Origin: JANYCD01 sp043738625
GTDB taxonomy: Bacteria; Pseudomonadota; Gammaproteobacteria; Burkholderiales; Rhodocyclaceae
Assembly (NCBI GenBank): GCA_043738625.1
Contig: JAYUFR010000019.1
Span: 1 to 22,341 of the forward strand
DNA: 22,341 nt
Direction: 5' to 3'
Both the position numbers and the translations under genes were made by a program. The notes below the pieces were generated by a model, which ran no database searches, had not been told where the DNA came from, and worked only from the letters and a program-made list of their open reading frames with translations. Position 1 is the first letter of the stretch. The number at the start of each line of letters is the position of its first letter. This document shows, in pieces, positions 1 through 7,345 of the stretch.

Positions 1-24
1 CTTAGAAAGCCTCACAGCCATGGA

Positions 25-501
25 TCAGAAGTCCGGCTTGAGTGCCGGTTCTCCATCCCGGCTCTTGGTGGTTTTCATCACGGCTTGCGATGCGCCCACT
101 AGCTCGCCGTCCACATAATGATCGCAATCCACGAACACCGTGCTGCGCCCCGCCTTGCGAATCTTGCAGATCGAACTGAGCCAGGAACCGATGGCGATGG
201 CGCCGATGAACTGGTAGCTCATCGACACCGTCACGAAGGATGTTCCCGATTCGCCGAAGTGGAAGTAGGTGGTCAGGCCGCACGCCATGTCGCTCACCGC
301 GGTCATGAAACCGCCATGCGTGGTGCCCCGGATATTGGAATGGCGCGGCTCGATCCAGATGCCGAACTCATACCCCACGTCCACCTTGCGGCAGTAAAGC
401 GGGCCGACAATGCTTTCGAACGTTTCCCTGAAGTTCAGGGTTGGCGCGGCGAGGTGGAAGCCTTCCGGGATTGATTTCATCTGTGTTTTAGCGTTCGACA
501 T
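25..501 (-). CDS. PaaI-family hotdog-fold acyl-CoA thioesterase
   Basis: This 158-aa protein has the size of a single hotdog domain. Its mid-protein segment G-T-T-H-G-G-F-M-T-A-V-S-D matches the HGG...D signature of the PaaI/YbgC-like thioesterases, in which the conserved helix carries the catalytic acid. A role in hydrolysing small or aromatic acyl-CoA thioesters in the cytoplasm follows from the family; the substrate cannot be read here. The start at 499-501 overlaps the 3' end of the upstream minus-strand gene by 14 nt, which suggests co-transcription. No good Shine-Dalgarno site precedes it. An in-frame ATG seven codons later (478-480) is a possible alternative start, also without a clear site. 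A strong hairpin (511-537) lies about 10 nt upstream of the first ATG on the mRNA. Confidence 0.85.
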   Translation of the reverse strand: MSNAKTQMKSIPEGFHLAAPTLNFRETFESIVGPLYCRKVDVGYEFGIWIEPRHSNIRGTTHGGFMTAVSDMACGLTTYFHFGESGTSFVTVSMSYQFIGAIAIGSWLSSICKIRKAGRSTVFVDCDHYVDGELVGASQAVMKTTKSRDGEPALKPDF

Positions 502-1102
502 GAGCGGCGGCTTTGAGGCGGCAAAGCCGCCTCAAAGCTGTCCGGTCGATGGGGGGGTAGAGCCCATTTGTTGCGAGCGCATCTTTTCGCAGCCTTTCCA
601 GCAGGCTCTCCATGTCGCCTAGCCATTGACCTAGAGCGTCCGTGACATGCACCTCTACATGTTGCTGCGTTGACGGATTTCTGAGGAATACCTTCCCATG
701 GTTGGGACCACCCATATGGTAGGCGCGCGGGACTCCGGCTTGGTGGGTTGAGTGATCTCTCATTTCCTTGGCGTGCGACAGCCATGATGTTGGATCAGAC
801 TCAATTTGAAATAGCTCTGCGAGCTCAGCGCTTGACACACCGCGCTGCTGCAGAGCGGTGCGCAACTTTCCGCGAGAAAGCCCGTCTGCCGGAAGACCAG
901 CACCGTAGTAGACGTTCAGTTCGCCAACAAACGCCTCCATCGCGCCGAGAAGGTGAAACAGAAATGCCTCTTGTAGCGCGCGATCGAAGTCACTGCCGCC
1001 ATTCCCGCCACGTTCGCTGAGCAACTGCAGCACGATTCGCGCATAACTGAGCTTGGCATCAGCGCGAATCCGTGCGTTGATCAGTTCGTTGGGAGTGGTC
1101 AT
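488..1102 (-). CDS. DUF6586-like helical protein with HEPN-like R-x4-H motif, function unknown
   Basis: This 204-aa protein looks mostly alpha-helical. The N-terminal pattern (R-A-D-A-K-L-S-Y-A-R, then E-A-F-L-F-H-L-L-G-A) and the central E-L-A-E-L...S-W-L-S resemble DUF6586-type hypothetical proteins, as far as I can recall that family. Around residue 115 the segment E-M-R-D-H-S-T-H-Q fits the R-x4-H pattern of HEPN domains, where Arg and His form an RNase active site. Calling it HEPN-like is inference. It is followed by a G-V-P-R...G-G stretch and the helical C-terminus. The last ~20 codons run through a perfect hairpin (511-537) and overlap the thioesterase start by 14 nt. No Shine-Dalgarno site is obvious before the ATG at 1100-1102. 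No nucleotidyltransferase or other antitoxin partner lies next to it. Confidence 0.7.
   Translation of the reverse strand: MTTPNELINARIRADAKLSYARIVLQLLSERGGNGGSDFDRALQEAFLFHLLGAMEAFVGELNVYYGAGLPADGLSRGKLRTALQQRGVSSAELAELFQIESDPTSWLSHAKEMRDHSTHQAGVPRAYHMGGPNHGKVFLRNPSTQQHVEVHVTDALGQWLGDMESLLERLRKDALATNGLYPPIDRTALRRLCRLKAAAHVER
511..537. repeat. perfect 12-bp inverted repeat (hairpin) ahead of the thioesterase start
   Basis: CTTTGAGGCGGC at 511-522 and its exact complement at 526-537 are separated by AAA. Neither strand has a T-run after the stem, so it is not a typical intrinsic terminator. On the minus-strand mRNA it lies inside the last codons of the helical protein gene and about 10 nt before the thioesterase AUG, where it could affect translation initiation or be a palindromic repeat that entered the 3' end of the gene. 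Confidence 0.75.
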
Positions 1103-1122
1103 GTGCGCTAACAGTTATTAGT

Positions 1123-1244
1123 CGGACAGTTCTGTCCGGTTATTCGTAATCATACGGACGCCCCGTTTTTTGCAATAAGTCGCTAATTCGAAAAAGACTA
1201 TCCGATTTACATCCCGATAACAATTGCCAATCATACGGACAGTT
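1123..1244. repeat. cluster of CGGACAG-type repeats in the spacer before ispD
   Basis: The non-coding spacer 1103-1343 contains CGGACAG (1123-1129) and its complement CTGTCCG (1132-1138), forming a 7-bp palindrome with a 2-nt centre. It also contains CTATCCG (1198-1204) and CGGACAG again (1236-1242). The 12-mer AATCATACGGAC occurs twice as a direct repeat (1148-1159 and 1229-1240). The spacing and both orientations suggest binding sites for a regulator controlling the divergent genes on either side, or remnants of a small duplicated element. No protein-coding gene in this spacer convinced me. Confidence 0.55.
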
Positions 1245-1343
1245 ACCGCCTCGGTCGCAAACTGCTCATGATGTTTCGCTGACCGCATCGACAGACTGCC
1301 CATTTGAACTGGCTTCGATTTACGCCAACCCTTACAATTCGGC

Positions 1344-2030
1344 ATGGCTTATGTCGCATTGGTGCCCGCGGCCGGTAGTGGCGCGCGGATGGGGGAGATG
1401 CTGCCCAAACAGTATTTGACGCTGGCCGGGCGGCCGATGATCCATCATGCCCTGACCACGCTGTGCGCCGTGCCACAGATTTCGAAAGTCTTCGTGGTGC
1501 TTGCGGCGGACGATGCGGAGTGGCAGCGCCATGATTGGAGTCCGCTTGGCGACAAACTCACAGTACTGCGTTGTGGCGGCGAGACGCGTGCCGCCAGCGT
1601 GTGCAACGGGCTGCAGGCCATGGCGGATAGCGTTGGCGCGGATGACTGGGTGCTGGTGCACGATGCGGCGCGGCCCTGCCTGACGGTGGCGCAGGTTGAT
1701 GCCTTGATTCGCGAGATTGGCGACGATGCGGTGGGCGGCATCCTCGCCAGGCCGGTGGCGGATACCTTGAAGCGTGCCGATTCGACATCGCGTATCGCCG
1801 CGACCGTTTCGCGCCAGCAATTGTGGCAGGCGCAGACGCCGCAGATGTTTCGCCATCGCCAGTTGCTGCAAGCGTTGCAGGCGTGTGCCGATGTTACCGA
1901 TGAGGCCGGCGCTATCGAGGCACTCGGTTTGCAACCAAAGCTGGTGCATGCCGAAGGCACCAATCTGAAGGTGACATGGCCGGAGGATTTGCACCTCGCG
2001 GAATTGAACCTCGGAAACAGGGAGACATGA
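1344..2030 (+). CDS. ispD: 2-C-methyl-D-erythritol 4-phosphate cytidylyltransferase (IspD)
   Basis: IspD transfers CMP from CTP to MEP, the third step of the non-mevalonate isoprenoid pathway. The 228-aa length is normal. The N-terminal nucleotide-binding loop reads P-A-A-G-S-G-A-R-M-G, followed by L-P-K-Q-Y. The central L-V-H-D-A-A-R-P motif and the later Q-T-P-Q-M-F and T-D-E-A segments are the family hallmarks. The ATG at 1344 gives an N-terminus that begins directly at the first beta strand, as in homologues, but has no clear ribosome binding site. The gene overlaps ispF by one base, a standard ispD-ispF pair making consecutive-pathway enzymes. Confidence 0.97.
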   Translation: MAYVALVPAAGSGARMGEMLPKQYLTLAGRPMIHHALTTLCAVPQISKVFVVLAADDAEWQRHDWSPLGDKLTVLRCGGETRAASVCNGLQAMADSVGADDWVLVHDAARPCLTVAQVDALIREIGDDAVGGILARPVADTLKRADSTSRIAATVSRQQLWQAQTPQMFRHRQLLQALQACADVTDEAGAIEALGLQPKLVHAEGTNLKVTWPEDLHLAELNLGNRET

Positions 2031-2518
2031 TGGACATCCGCGTCGGGCAGGGCTTCGATGTACATGCATTGGTGGAAGGCCGGCCGCTGATTCTTGGCGG
2101 CGTGCGCATTGCAAGCGCGCGCGGACTGCTCGGGCATTCCGATGCCGACGTGCTGTTGCACGCGGTGACCGATGCCTTGCTTGGTGCGGCGGGTCTCGGC
2201 GATATTGGACGACATTTCCCCGACACCGATCCGGCTTTTTCTGGTGCCGACAGCCGCATGTTGCTGCGCGCGGCGATGGAAAAAATTCGCGCCGCCGGTT
2301 GGCGCGTGAGCAATGTGGATTGCACCGTGATTGCCGAAGCACCGAAGATTGCGCCGCATGCCGCGGCCATGTGCGCCAATATCGCGGCGGATCTTGGCAT
2401 CATTGCGCAGCAGGTTAACGTCAAGGGCAAGACGACGGAGAAGCTTGGCCTCACCGGGCGCGGCGAGGGTATCGCGGCGCAGGCTGTGGCGCTGCTGCTG
2501 CGTGCGGACCAGAAGTGA
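2030..2518 (+). CDS. ispF: 2-C-methyl-D-erythritol 2,4-cyclodiphosphate synthase (IspF)
   Basis: IspF cyclises CDP-ME 2-phosphate to MEcPP with loss of CMP, as a trimer with Zn at the subunit interface. The 162-aa length is normal. The metal site D-V-H is at residues 8-10 of G-Q-G-F-D-V-H, and the third ligand is in H-S-D-A-D. Further family segments are G-D-I-G-R-H-F-P-D-T-D, N-V-D-C-T-V-I-A-E and K-T-T-E-K-L-G-L-T-G. Two ATGs stand side by side (2027 and 2030). GGAG at 2021-2024 is better spaced (5 nt) for 2030, which gives a TGATG overlap with the ispD stop and implies coupled translation. Confidence 0.97.
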   Translation: MDIRVGQGFDVHALVEGRPLILGGVRIASARGLLGHSDADVLLHAVTDALLGAAGLGDIGRHFPDTDPAFSGADSRMLLRAAMEKIRAAGWRVSNVDCTVIAEAPKIAPHAAAMCANIAADLGIIAQQVNVKGKTTEKLGLTGRGEGIAAQAVALLLRADQK

Positions 2519-2564
2519 GCCGGCCTTCCGCTAGAATGACCATGCCCAATTACTGCTTGCAACC

Positions 2565-3041
2565 ATGCGCCTGCCCCAATTGAAACCCTTGCCCGACAGG
2601 CTGCTGCGCTTGCAGGCACTGTCGCTGTTCGCCACGCTCGATGCACGGGAACTGCGCATCGTGGATGGCCTGCTTCACGAACGGCAGTACCAGCAGGACG
2701 AGGTGATCTTTGATGAAGGCGAAGACGGTCAGGCGATCTACTTCGTCTTCGCCGGCAAGGTGACCATCTGCCGCCAGGGCCAACCCGAGAGCGGCCGGAT
2801 TGCTGAACTCGGGCCGGGCAGTTTTTTCGGTGAGCTGGCGCTGCTGGATAATTCGCCGCGCGCCGCACAGGCCAGAGCGGCAACGGCTTGCAGCCTGGGC
2901 GTGTTCTTCCGCATGGATTTTCAGGAATTGCTGGAGACCAATGCGCTGACGGCTTCCAAGCTGTCACTGCAACTGGCGCGACATCTCGGCGCGCGGCTGC
3001 GCGACAGCGTACACGGCGCCCGCGCCGAGCAACACCTGTGA
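2565..3041 (+). CDS. Crp-like cyclic nucleotide-binding domain protein, no DNA-binding domain
   Basis: This 158-aa protein consists almost entirely of one cNMP-binding beta-roll (about residues 15-130). The phosphate-binding cassette is visible as F-G-E-L-A near residue 90, and the key Arg is at residue 99 in S-P-R-A-A. The usual Ser/Thr after this Arg is Ala. A short helical tail follows, but no Crp-type helix-turn-helix, so it is probably not a transcription factor. It may be a ligand-sensing partner. The next gene starts at its stop codon (GTGA overlap), so the two are almost certainly co-translated. A TAGAAT hexamer at 2532-2537 could be a -10 box, but no matching -35 box is visible. Confidence 0.85.
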   Translation: MRLPQLKPLPDRLLRLQALSLFATLDARELRIVDGLLHERQYQQDEVIFDEGEDGQAIYFVFAGKVTICRQGQPESGRIAELGPGSFFGELALLDNSPRAAQARAATACSLGVFFRMDFQELLETNALTASKLSLQLARHLGARLRDSVHGARAEQHL

Positions 3042-4159
3042 GCATTGGCGTGCGCCGTGGTTCGGGCCCGGTGGTGTGGGCTTCGATCATCGGCAGCACC
3101 TGCGTCCTGCTGTTCCTGTTGCAAAAAATACTCTGGCTGGTGATTCCCTTCCTGCTTGGGCTGATTCTGTATCACTTGCTGTTTCCCGTCATTACCGCAT
3201 TGATGTATCGCGGCATGCATCGCGCCGACGCCTCGGCGTTGGTTATGGCAGTCCTGGCGATCGTGTTGCTGGCCTTTCTGGCCTTGTTGCTGCCCTGGGC
3301 GACGGAACATCTGATCGATTGGCAGGCTTCGCTGGTGCGCTACCTGCAAGGCGGGCTGAGCCTGCTTGATCGTTCATGGCGCGCGCTCGAACAATCCTGG
3401 AGCGTGCTGGCGCGGGCGCACCTTGCCGACAAACTCGGCATCCGCCTCAGCGAACTCTCCGACCATGCTGAACAATATCTGGAACCCGTGGTGTCGGGCG
3501 TCGCGACCTGGGCGCCCTCGATGCTGCTGGCGCCCTTTATCACTTTTTTCATTTTGCGCGACGGTGGCCGCTTCAAGCGCATGTTGGGCGCGGCCGTGCC
3601 CAATGCGTTCTTTGAAAGGACGCTCTACCTGCTGCACGAGGTGGATTGCACCACGCGCGCCTACTTTGTCGGCCTGATCAAATTGACCTTGCTGGATACC
3701 GCGACGCTGGCAGCAGGCCTGTGGTGGATGGGCATGCCCGCACCGCTTGCCCTGGGGCTGGTGTGCGCCATCCTGGCGTGGTTGCCTTATGTCGGTTCCC
3801 TGCTCGGCGGCATTCTGGTGGTACTGGTGGCGGCGACGGATTTTCCGCAACTGCCGGACATGGCTTACGGCGCGGTCGCGCTGTTCGTGGCGGTGCGCAT
3901 GCTGGACGACTTCGTCTATATGCCCTTGACCATCGGCAAGAGCCTGCGCATTCATCCGTTGGTCACTGTGACGATGATTTTTGTTGGCGGCGCGGTGGCC
4001 GGAATCTCCGGGCTGATGCTGGTGTTGCCCCTGCTCGGCGTCGTGATGGTAGTGGGCGACACCATCGGCAGGATTGTCACCGATGGTCGTCTGCTGGCGC
4101 GCTACCGGCATGGACGTGCCCTGCGCGAGAAACGGGCAAAGGCTGACTTGCTGGTTTAG
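3038..4159 (+). CDS. AI-2E family transporter (PerM/UPF0118 permease)
   Basis: This 373-aa polytopic inner-membrane protein has hydrophobic N-terminal segments (two in the first ~60 residues, a third near 70-90). A central soluble stretch follows, and then a C-terminal half rich in membrane helices with the family pattern W-L-P-Y-V-G-S-L-L-G and a P-L-T-I-G...L-R-I-H-P-L segment. The reading frame stays open upstream to 2888, but that part lies inside the previous gene. I set the start at GTG 3038-3040, which overlaps the upstream TGA as GTGA and begins just before the first membrane helix. Family members export varied small molecules or act as Na+/H+ antiporters; the substrate is unknown here. 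Confidence 0.9.
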   Translation: MSIGVRRGSGPVVWASIIGSTCVLLFLLQKILWLVIPFLLGLILYHLLFPVITALMYRGMHRADASALVMAVLAIVLLAFLALLLPWATEHLIDWQASLVRYLQGGLSLLDRSWRALEQSWSVLARAHLADKLGIRLSELSDHAEQYLEPVVSGVATWAPSMLLAPFITFFILRDGGRFKRMLGAAVPNAFFERTLYLLHEVDCTTRAYFVGLIKLTLLDTATLAAGLWWMGMPAPLALGLVCAILAWLPYVGSLLGGILVVLVAATDFPQLPDMAYGAVALFVAVRMLDDFVYMPLTIGKSLRIHPLVTVTMIFVGGAVAGISGLMLVLPLLGVVMVVGDTIGRIVTDGRLLARYRHGRALREKRAKADLLV

Positions 4160-4185
4160 CTGTTTGACAAAAACGCCGAATCACA

Positions 4186-4213
4186 AAAAGGGCGCACTGT
4201 GGTGCGCCCTTTT
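4186..4213. terminator. bidirectional intrinsic terminator between the AI-2E permease gene and rne
   Basis: A perfect 12-bp stem (4186-4197 with 4202-4213) closes a TGTG loop. GGGCGCAC/GTGCGCCC forms the core, flanked by AAAA on one side and TTTT on the other, so it can terminate both converging transcripts. Confidence 0.9.
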
Positions 4214-4239
4214 GCTTTCTTCCACGGCGTCGTGCTTTT

Positions 4240-6900
4240 TTACTCGCGTCGTGTTTCCACAATTTGCAGCGGCTCATCGGCGATCACGACCACCGACTTG
4301 GGCTTGCGCCCGAGTTGTGGTTGCTCGCCAGCCATGGGTTGGACATCGAGGCGGTCCTTCTTTTCCGCCGCGGTTTCGATCATCACCAAACCTGTTTGTT
4401 GCAGCGAGCCGGACAGGTCGATCTTGATCGGTTGTGGGGTTGATTGTGGCGTTGGTTGCGTGATTGGCGCGGCTTCGACAACCGTTGCGGGTATCGGCAT
4501 CGCCGCTACTGTCACGGGGTACGGCACGGGCTGCGGCATGGGCTGGGGCATGGGCTGGGGCACGAACACCGCTTCAACCACGGCCGCAGGTGGTGAAGCG
4601 TCGACGATCGGTGCATAAGTCTCGGCAACGACGACGCTCTGCTCAACGCTGTGCACTGCTGCCTCCGGCATCTGCATGGCGCTTGCTACTGGCGCTGCCG
4701 ATTCCTCGACGGCAACAGCGCCGTTCAGCGACTCGTGAGCGTTAGTTTCGGTGCCTTCCGGACGGCGTTCGCCGCGACCACGGCCGCCACGACGACTGCG
4801 CCGACGTGGTTCTCCCTGACTACCTGCATCGGTCTGTCCGTTTGGAATTTCGGCAGATTGCGCATTGTCAGCGGATGCCGATTCGGCGTTCGCCGGTTTC
4901 GCGCCTTGTTCGGGACGCGGCGGACGCGGCGGACGTTCACCGCGTTCCGGCTTGTTGCGGCGTGGTTCGCGATTGCCGTCCGCCTGCGCTTCGTCGCGTT
5001 TGGGCGGACGTGGTTCGCCACGTTCCGGGCGTTCGCCGCGCTCCTTGCGCTCGCCACCTTCGCGCGCGGGCCGCTCATCACGCCCATCGCGGCGATTGCC
5101 GCCCTTGTTGCGGCCATCGCGCCCGCCACGCTCGCTGCGTTCGCGACGCGCCGGCTTTTGCGCCGGTTCCGCAACGGGAGTTGCCGCTGGAGCGCCGCTG
5201 AAGAAGGCCATGATTTTTGCAAAAAACCCGGCTTCCGCTTTCGGTGCTGTCTTTGCTTCCTTTGCCGGATGCTCGATGTTGGGTGCGGGTTGGTCGGGCG
5301 TAATGCCCTTGACCGCAGCCTCGGCACGCGCCGGCTTTGCCTCGATATTGGCCGATGGCGTCTGGTAGCCTTCTTCCAGCGGTTTTTCGGCCATCTGGTA
5401 GCTGGGGATCGCGGTGCCCTCGGCATTGAGTTGGTCGTGACGCAGGCGGGTGATTTCCTGCTGCGGCGTTTCCAGATGGCGGTTGGGAATGATCACCAGA
5501 TTGACGTGATGGCGCAGCTCGATGTGGGCGATGTCGACACGCTTTTCGTTGAGCAGGAAAGTGGCGACATCCACCGGCACCTGAACGTGCAGCGCGCCGG
5601 TGTTTTCCTTGATGGCTTCTTCTTCGAGGATGCGCAGGATGTGCAGTGCCGAAGATTCGGTGCTGCGGGTGTGGCCGGTGCCGGTGCAGCGCGGGCAGGT
5701 GACGTAGCTGGTTTCCGCCAATGCCGGTCGCAGGCGCTGGCGCGACAGTTCGAGCAGGCCGAAGCGGCTGATCTTGCCGGTCTGCACGCGGGCGCGGTCG
5801 TGATGCAGGGCATCGCGCAGGCGGTTCTCGACTTCACGCTGGTTCTTGGTGCTCTCCATGTCGATGAAGTCGATCACGATCAGGCCACCCAAGTCACGCA
5901 GGCGCAGCTGGCGGGCGATTTCGTCGGCGGCTTCGCTATTGGTGCGCAAGGCGGTTTCCTCGATGTCCGAGCCTTTGGTGGCGCGGCCCGAGTTGACGTC
6001 GACGGACACCAAAGCTTCGGTGTGGTCAATGACGATGGCGCCGCCGGAAGGCAGTGTGACCTGGCGCGAGTAAGCCGATTCGATCTGGTGTTCGATCTGG
6101 AAGCGGGAGAACAGCGGCACGTCATCCTGATAGCGCTTGACGCGATTGACGTTGCCCGGCATCACGTGAGCCATGAACTGCTGCGCCTGTTCGTAGATGT
6201 CGTCGGTGTCGATCAGGATTTCGCCAATTTCGGCATGGAAGTAATCGCGGATCGCGCGAATCACCAGGCTGGATTCCTGATAGATCAGGAACGCGCCGGA
6301 CTGGCCCTGGGCGGCACCTTCAACGGCGCGCCACAACTGCATCAGGTAGTTCAGGTCCCATTGCAACTCTTCGGCGTTGCGGCCGATGCCTGCGGTACGG
6401 GCAATCAGACTCATCCCCGGTGGTACGTCGAGCGCGTCCATGACATCGCGCAACTCTTGACGGTCTTCGCCTTCGACGCGACGCGAGACACCGCCGCCGC
6501 GTGGATTGTTCGGCATCAGCACCAGATAACGGCCGGCCAGCGAGATGAAGGTGGTCAGCGCCGCACCCTTGTTGCCGCGCTCGTCCTTTTCAACCTGGAC
6601 GATCAGTTCCTGGCCGACGTGCAGCGCATCCTGAATGCGGGCGCGGGCCGGATCAACATCGGCTTTGAAGAAGGAACGGGAAACTTCCTTGAACGGCAGG
6701 AAGCCGTGGCGCTCGGCGCCGTAGTCGACAAAGGCGGCTTCGAGGCTGGGCTCGAGGCGGGTGATGACTGCCTTGTAGATGTTGCTCTTGCGTTGCTCTT
6801 TCGAGGCCGATTCGATGTCGAGGTCGATCAGTTTCTGACCATCAACAATCGCGACGCGGAGTTCCTCGGCTTGCGTCGCATTGAAAAGCATGCGTTTCAT
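4240..6900 (-). CDS. rne: ribonuclease E (RNase E/G family endoribonuclease)
   Basis: This 886-aa enzyme initiates mRNA decay and processes rRNA and tRNA, and scaffolds the degradosome at the inner membrane. The start at 6898-6900 gives the canonical M-K-R-M-L-F-N-A-T-Q N-terminus, with GGGAG 5 nt upstream. The frame stays open a further 13 codons upstream, which I reject. The S1 domain lies at about residues 35-125. The Mg-binding Asp residues are D301 (S-V-D-V-N-S) and D344 (V-I-D-F), and the Zn-link is C402-P-R-C405, each two residues from the E. coli positions. From about residue 580 the tail is low-complexity: Arg/Glu/Gly-rich RNA-binding stretches, then a Pro/Gln/Met-rich repeat, then a conserved-looking end (L-Q-I-V-E-T-R-R-E). 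Confidence 0.96.
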   Translation of the reverse strand: MKRMLFNATQAEELRVAIVDGQKLIDLDIESASKEQRKSNIYKAVITRLEPSLEAAFVDYGAERHGFLPFKEVSRSFFKADVDPARARIQDALHVGQELIVQVEKDERGNKGAALTTFISLAGRYLVLMPNNPRGGGVSRRVEGEDRQELRDVMDALDVPPGMSLIARTAGIGRNAEELQWDLNYLMQLWRAVEGAAQGQSGAFLIYQESSLVIRAIRDYFHAEIGEILIDTDDIYEQAQQFMAHVMPGNVNRVKRYQDDVPLFSRFQIEHQIESAYSRQVTLPSGGAIVIDHTEALVSVDVNSGRATKGSDIEETALRTNSEAADEIARQLRLRDLGGLIVIDFIDMESTKNQREVENRLRDALHHDRARVQTGKISRFGLLELSRQRLRPALAETSYVTCPRCTGTGHTRSTESSALHILRILEEEAIKENTGALHVQVPVDVATFLLNEKRVDIAHIELRHHVNLVIIPNRHLETPQQEITRLRHDQLNAEGTAIPSYQMAEKPLEEGYQTPSANIEAKPARAEAAVKGITPDQPAPNIEHPAKEAKTAPKAEAGFFAKIMAFFSGAPAATPVAEPAQKPARRERSERGGRDGRNKGGNRRDGRDERPAREGGERKERGERPERGEPRPPKRDEAQADGNREPRRNKPERGERPPRPPRPEQGAKPANAESASADNAQSAEIPNGQTDAGSQGEPRRRSRRGGRGRGERRPEGTETNAHESLNGAVAVEESAAPVASAMQMPEAAVHSVEQSVVVAETYAPIVDASPPAAVVEAVFVPQPMPQPMPQPVPYPVTVAAMPIPATVVEAAPITQPTPQSTPQPIKIDLSGSLQQTGLVMIETAAEKKDRLDVQPMAGEQPQLGRKPKSVVVIADEPLQIVETRRE
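4525..4560. repeat. 12-bp tandem repeat in the rne tail
   Basis: Three consecutive 12-bp units (4525-4536, 4537-4548, 4549-4560) are present. The last two are identical and the first differs at two bases. On the minus strand they encode Pro-Gln-Pro-Met type repeats in the disordered C-terminal tail of RNase E. Confidence 0.85.
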
Positions 6901-7345
6901 GTCTGCTCCCACGCGCGGGCGGGGCACGACAAACCGCACGCCACCCGTTTCAGTTCATGGGTGGCGCAGACCAGATTTGCAGATAAAAGGGCGAGTTATT
7001 CATGCCTTGGCAAATAAATGTCGGGGTTTGTCTTTGTTCGGCGCAGACGTAAATTTATTTAGCCTGCGCAAAAGCAATCTTGTGTGCCTTGAGTGCGCGT
7101 AATTCATATTACTATCGCTGCTTCGGGCGAGCGAGATACCCTGTGGGTTGCTGGGGCGGGTGGGGAACCGGCTGGAATTGCGATCAACACAATCATTCAG
7201 GCGGTTCTGCTCCTGCCTCAATGCCGTCTTCAGCAGCCTGAGCTGGGCGATAACGGCAACATCCCGGGAACTGCGCCACCGACACCACTTCGGGTCGTCG
7301 GGCACACCGTCGAGGGACGGCAAACCAACGCTCATTGTATTGCAA
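6901..7345. promoter_or_regulatory. divergent rne / rluC intergenic region with rne leader hairpins
   Basis: This 445-bp gap holds no gene I can support. For rne it is the 5' leader, and it carries two hairpins. The first, 6939-6966, has an 8-bp stem CGCCACCC/GGGTGGCG with a 12-nt loop about 40 nt before the rne start. The second, 7041-7069, has GCGCAG/CTGCGC outside and TAAAT/ATTTA inside. AAATAAAT (7012-7019) and ATTTATTT (7053-7060) are further A/U-rich complementary tracts of the kind RNase E cleaves. In E. coli the rne leader mediates autoregulation; a similar role here is inference. An AT-rich island near 7100-7113 could hold promoters for either direction, but no good -35/-10 pair stands out. 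Confidence 0.6.

Noticed and set aside
1304..1338. TTGAAC and TACAAT as an ispD promoter
   Set aside because: The spacing of 23 nt is too long and the -10 would end 5 nt before the start codon.
1118..1345. 75-codon minus-strand frame across the spacer before ispD
   Set aside because: Its apparent repeated V-R-M-I segments come only from the 12-bp direct DNA repeats, it overlaps the ispD start, and it shows no domain character or ribosome binding site.
1332..2342. 336-codon minus-strand frame opposite ispD and ispF
   Set aside because: Low-complexity His/Arg-rich shadow of two clear genes on the other strand.
2888..3037. N-terminal extension of the AI-2E permease frame
   Set aside because: It lies wholly inside the cNMP-binding gene in another frame. 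The GTGA-overlap start at 3038 gives a normal N-terminus.
6901..6939. 13-codon upstream extension of rne
   Set aside because: It precedes the canonical M-K-R-M-L-F-N start, which has its own well-spaced GGGAG.
4651..7017. 788-codon plus-strand frame opposite rne
   Set aside because: It is the antisense frame of rne, long only because of GC-rich codon bias. rne has all catalytic motifs.
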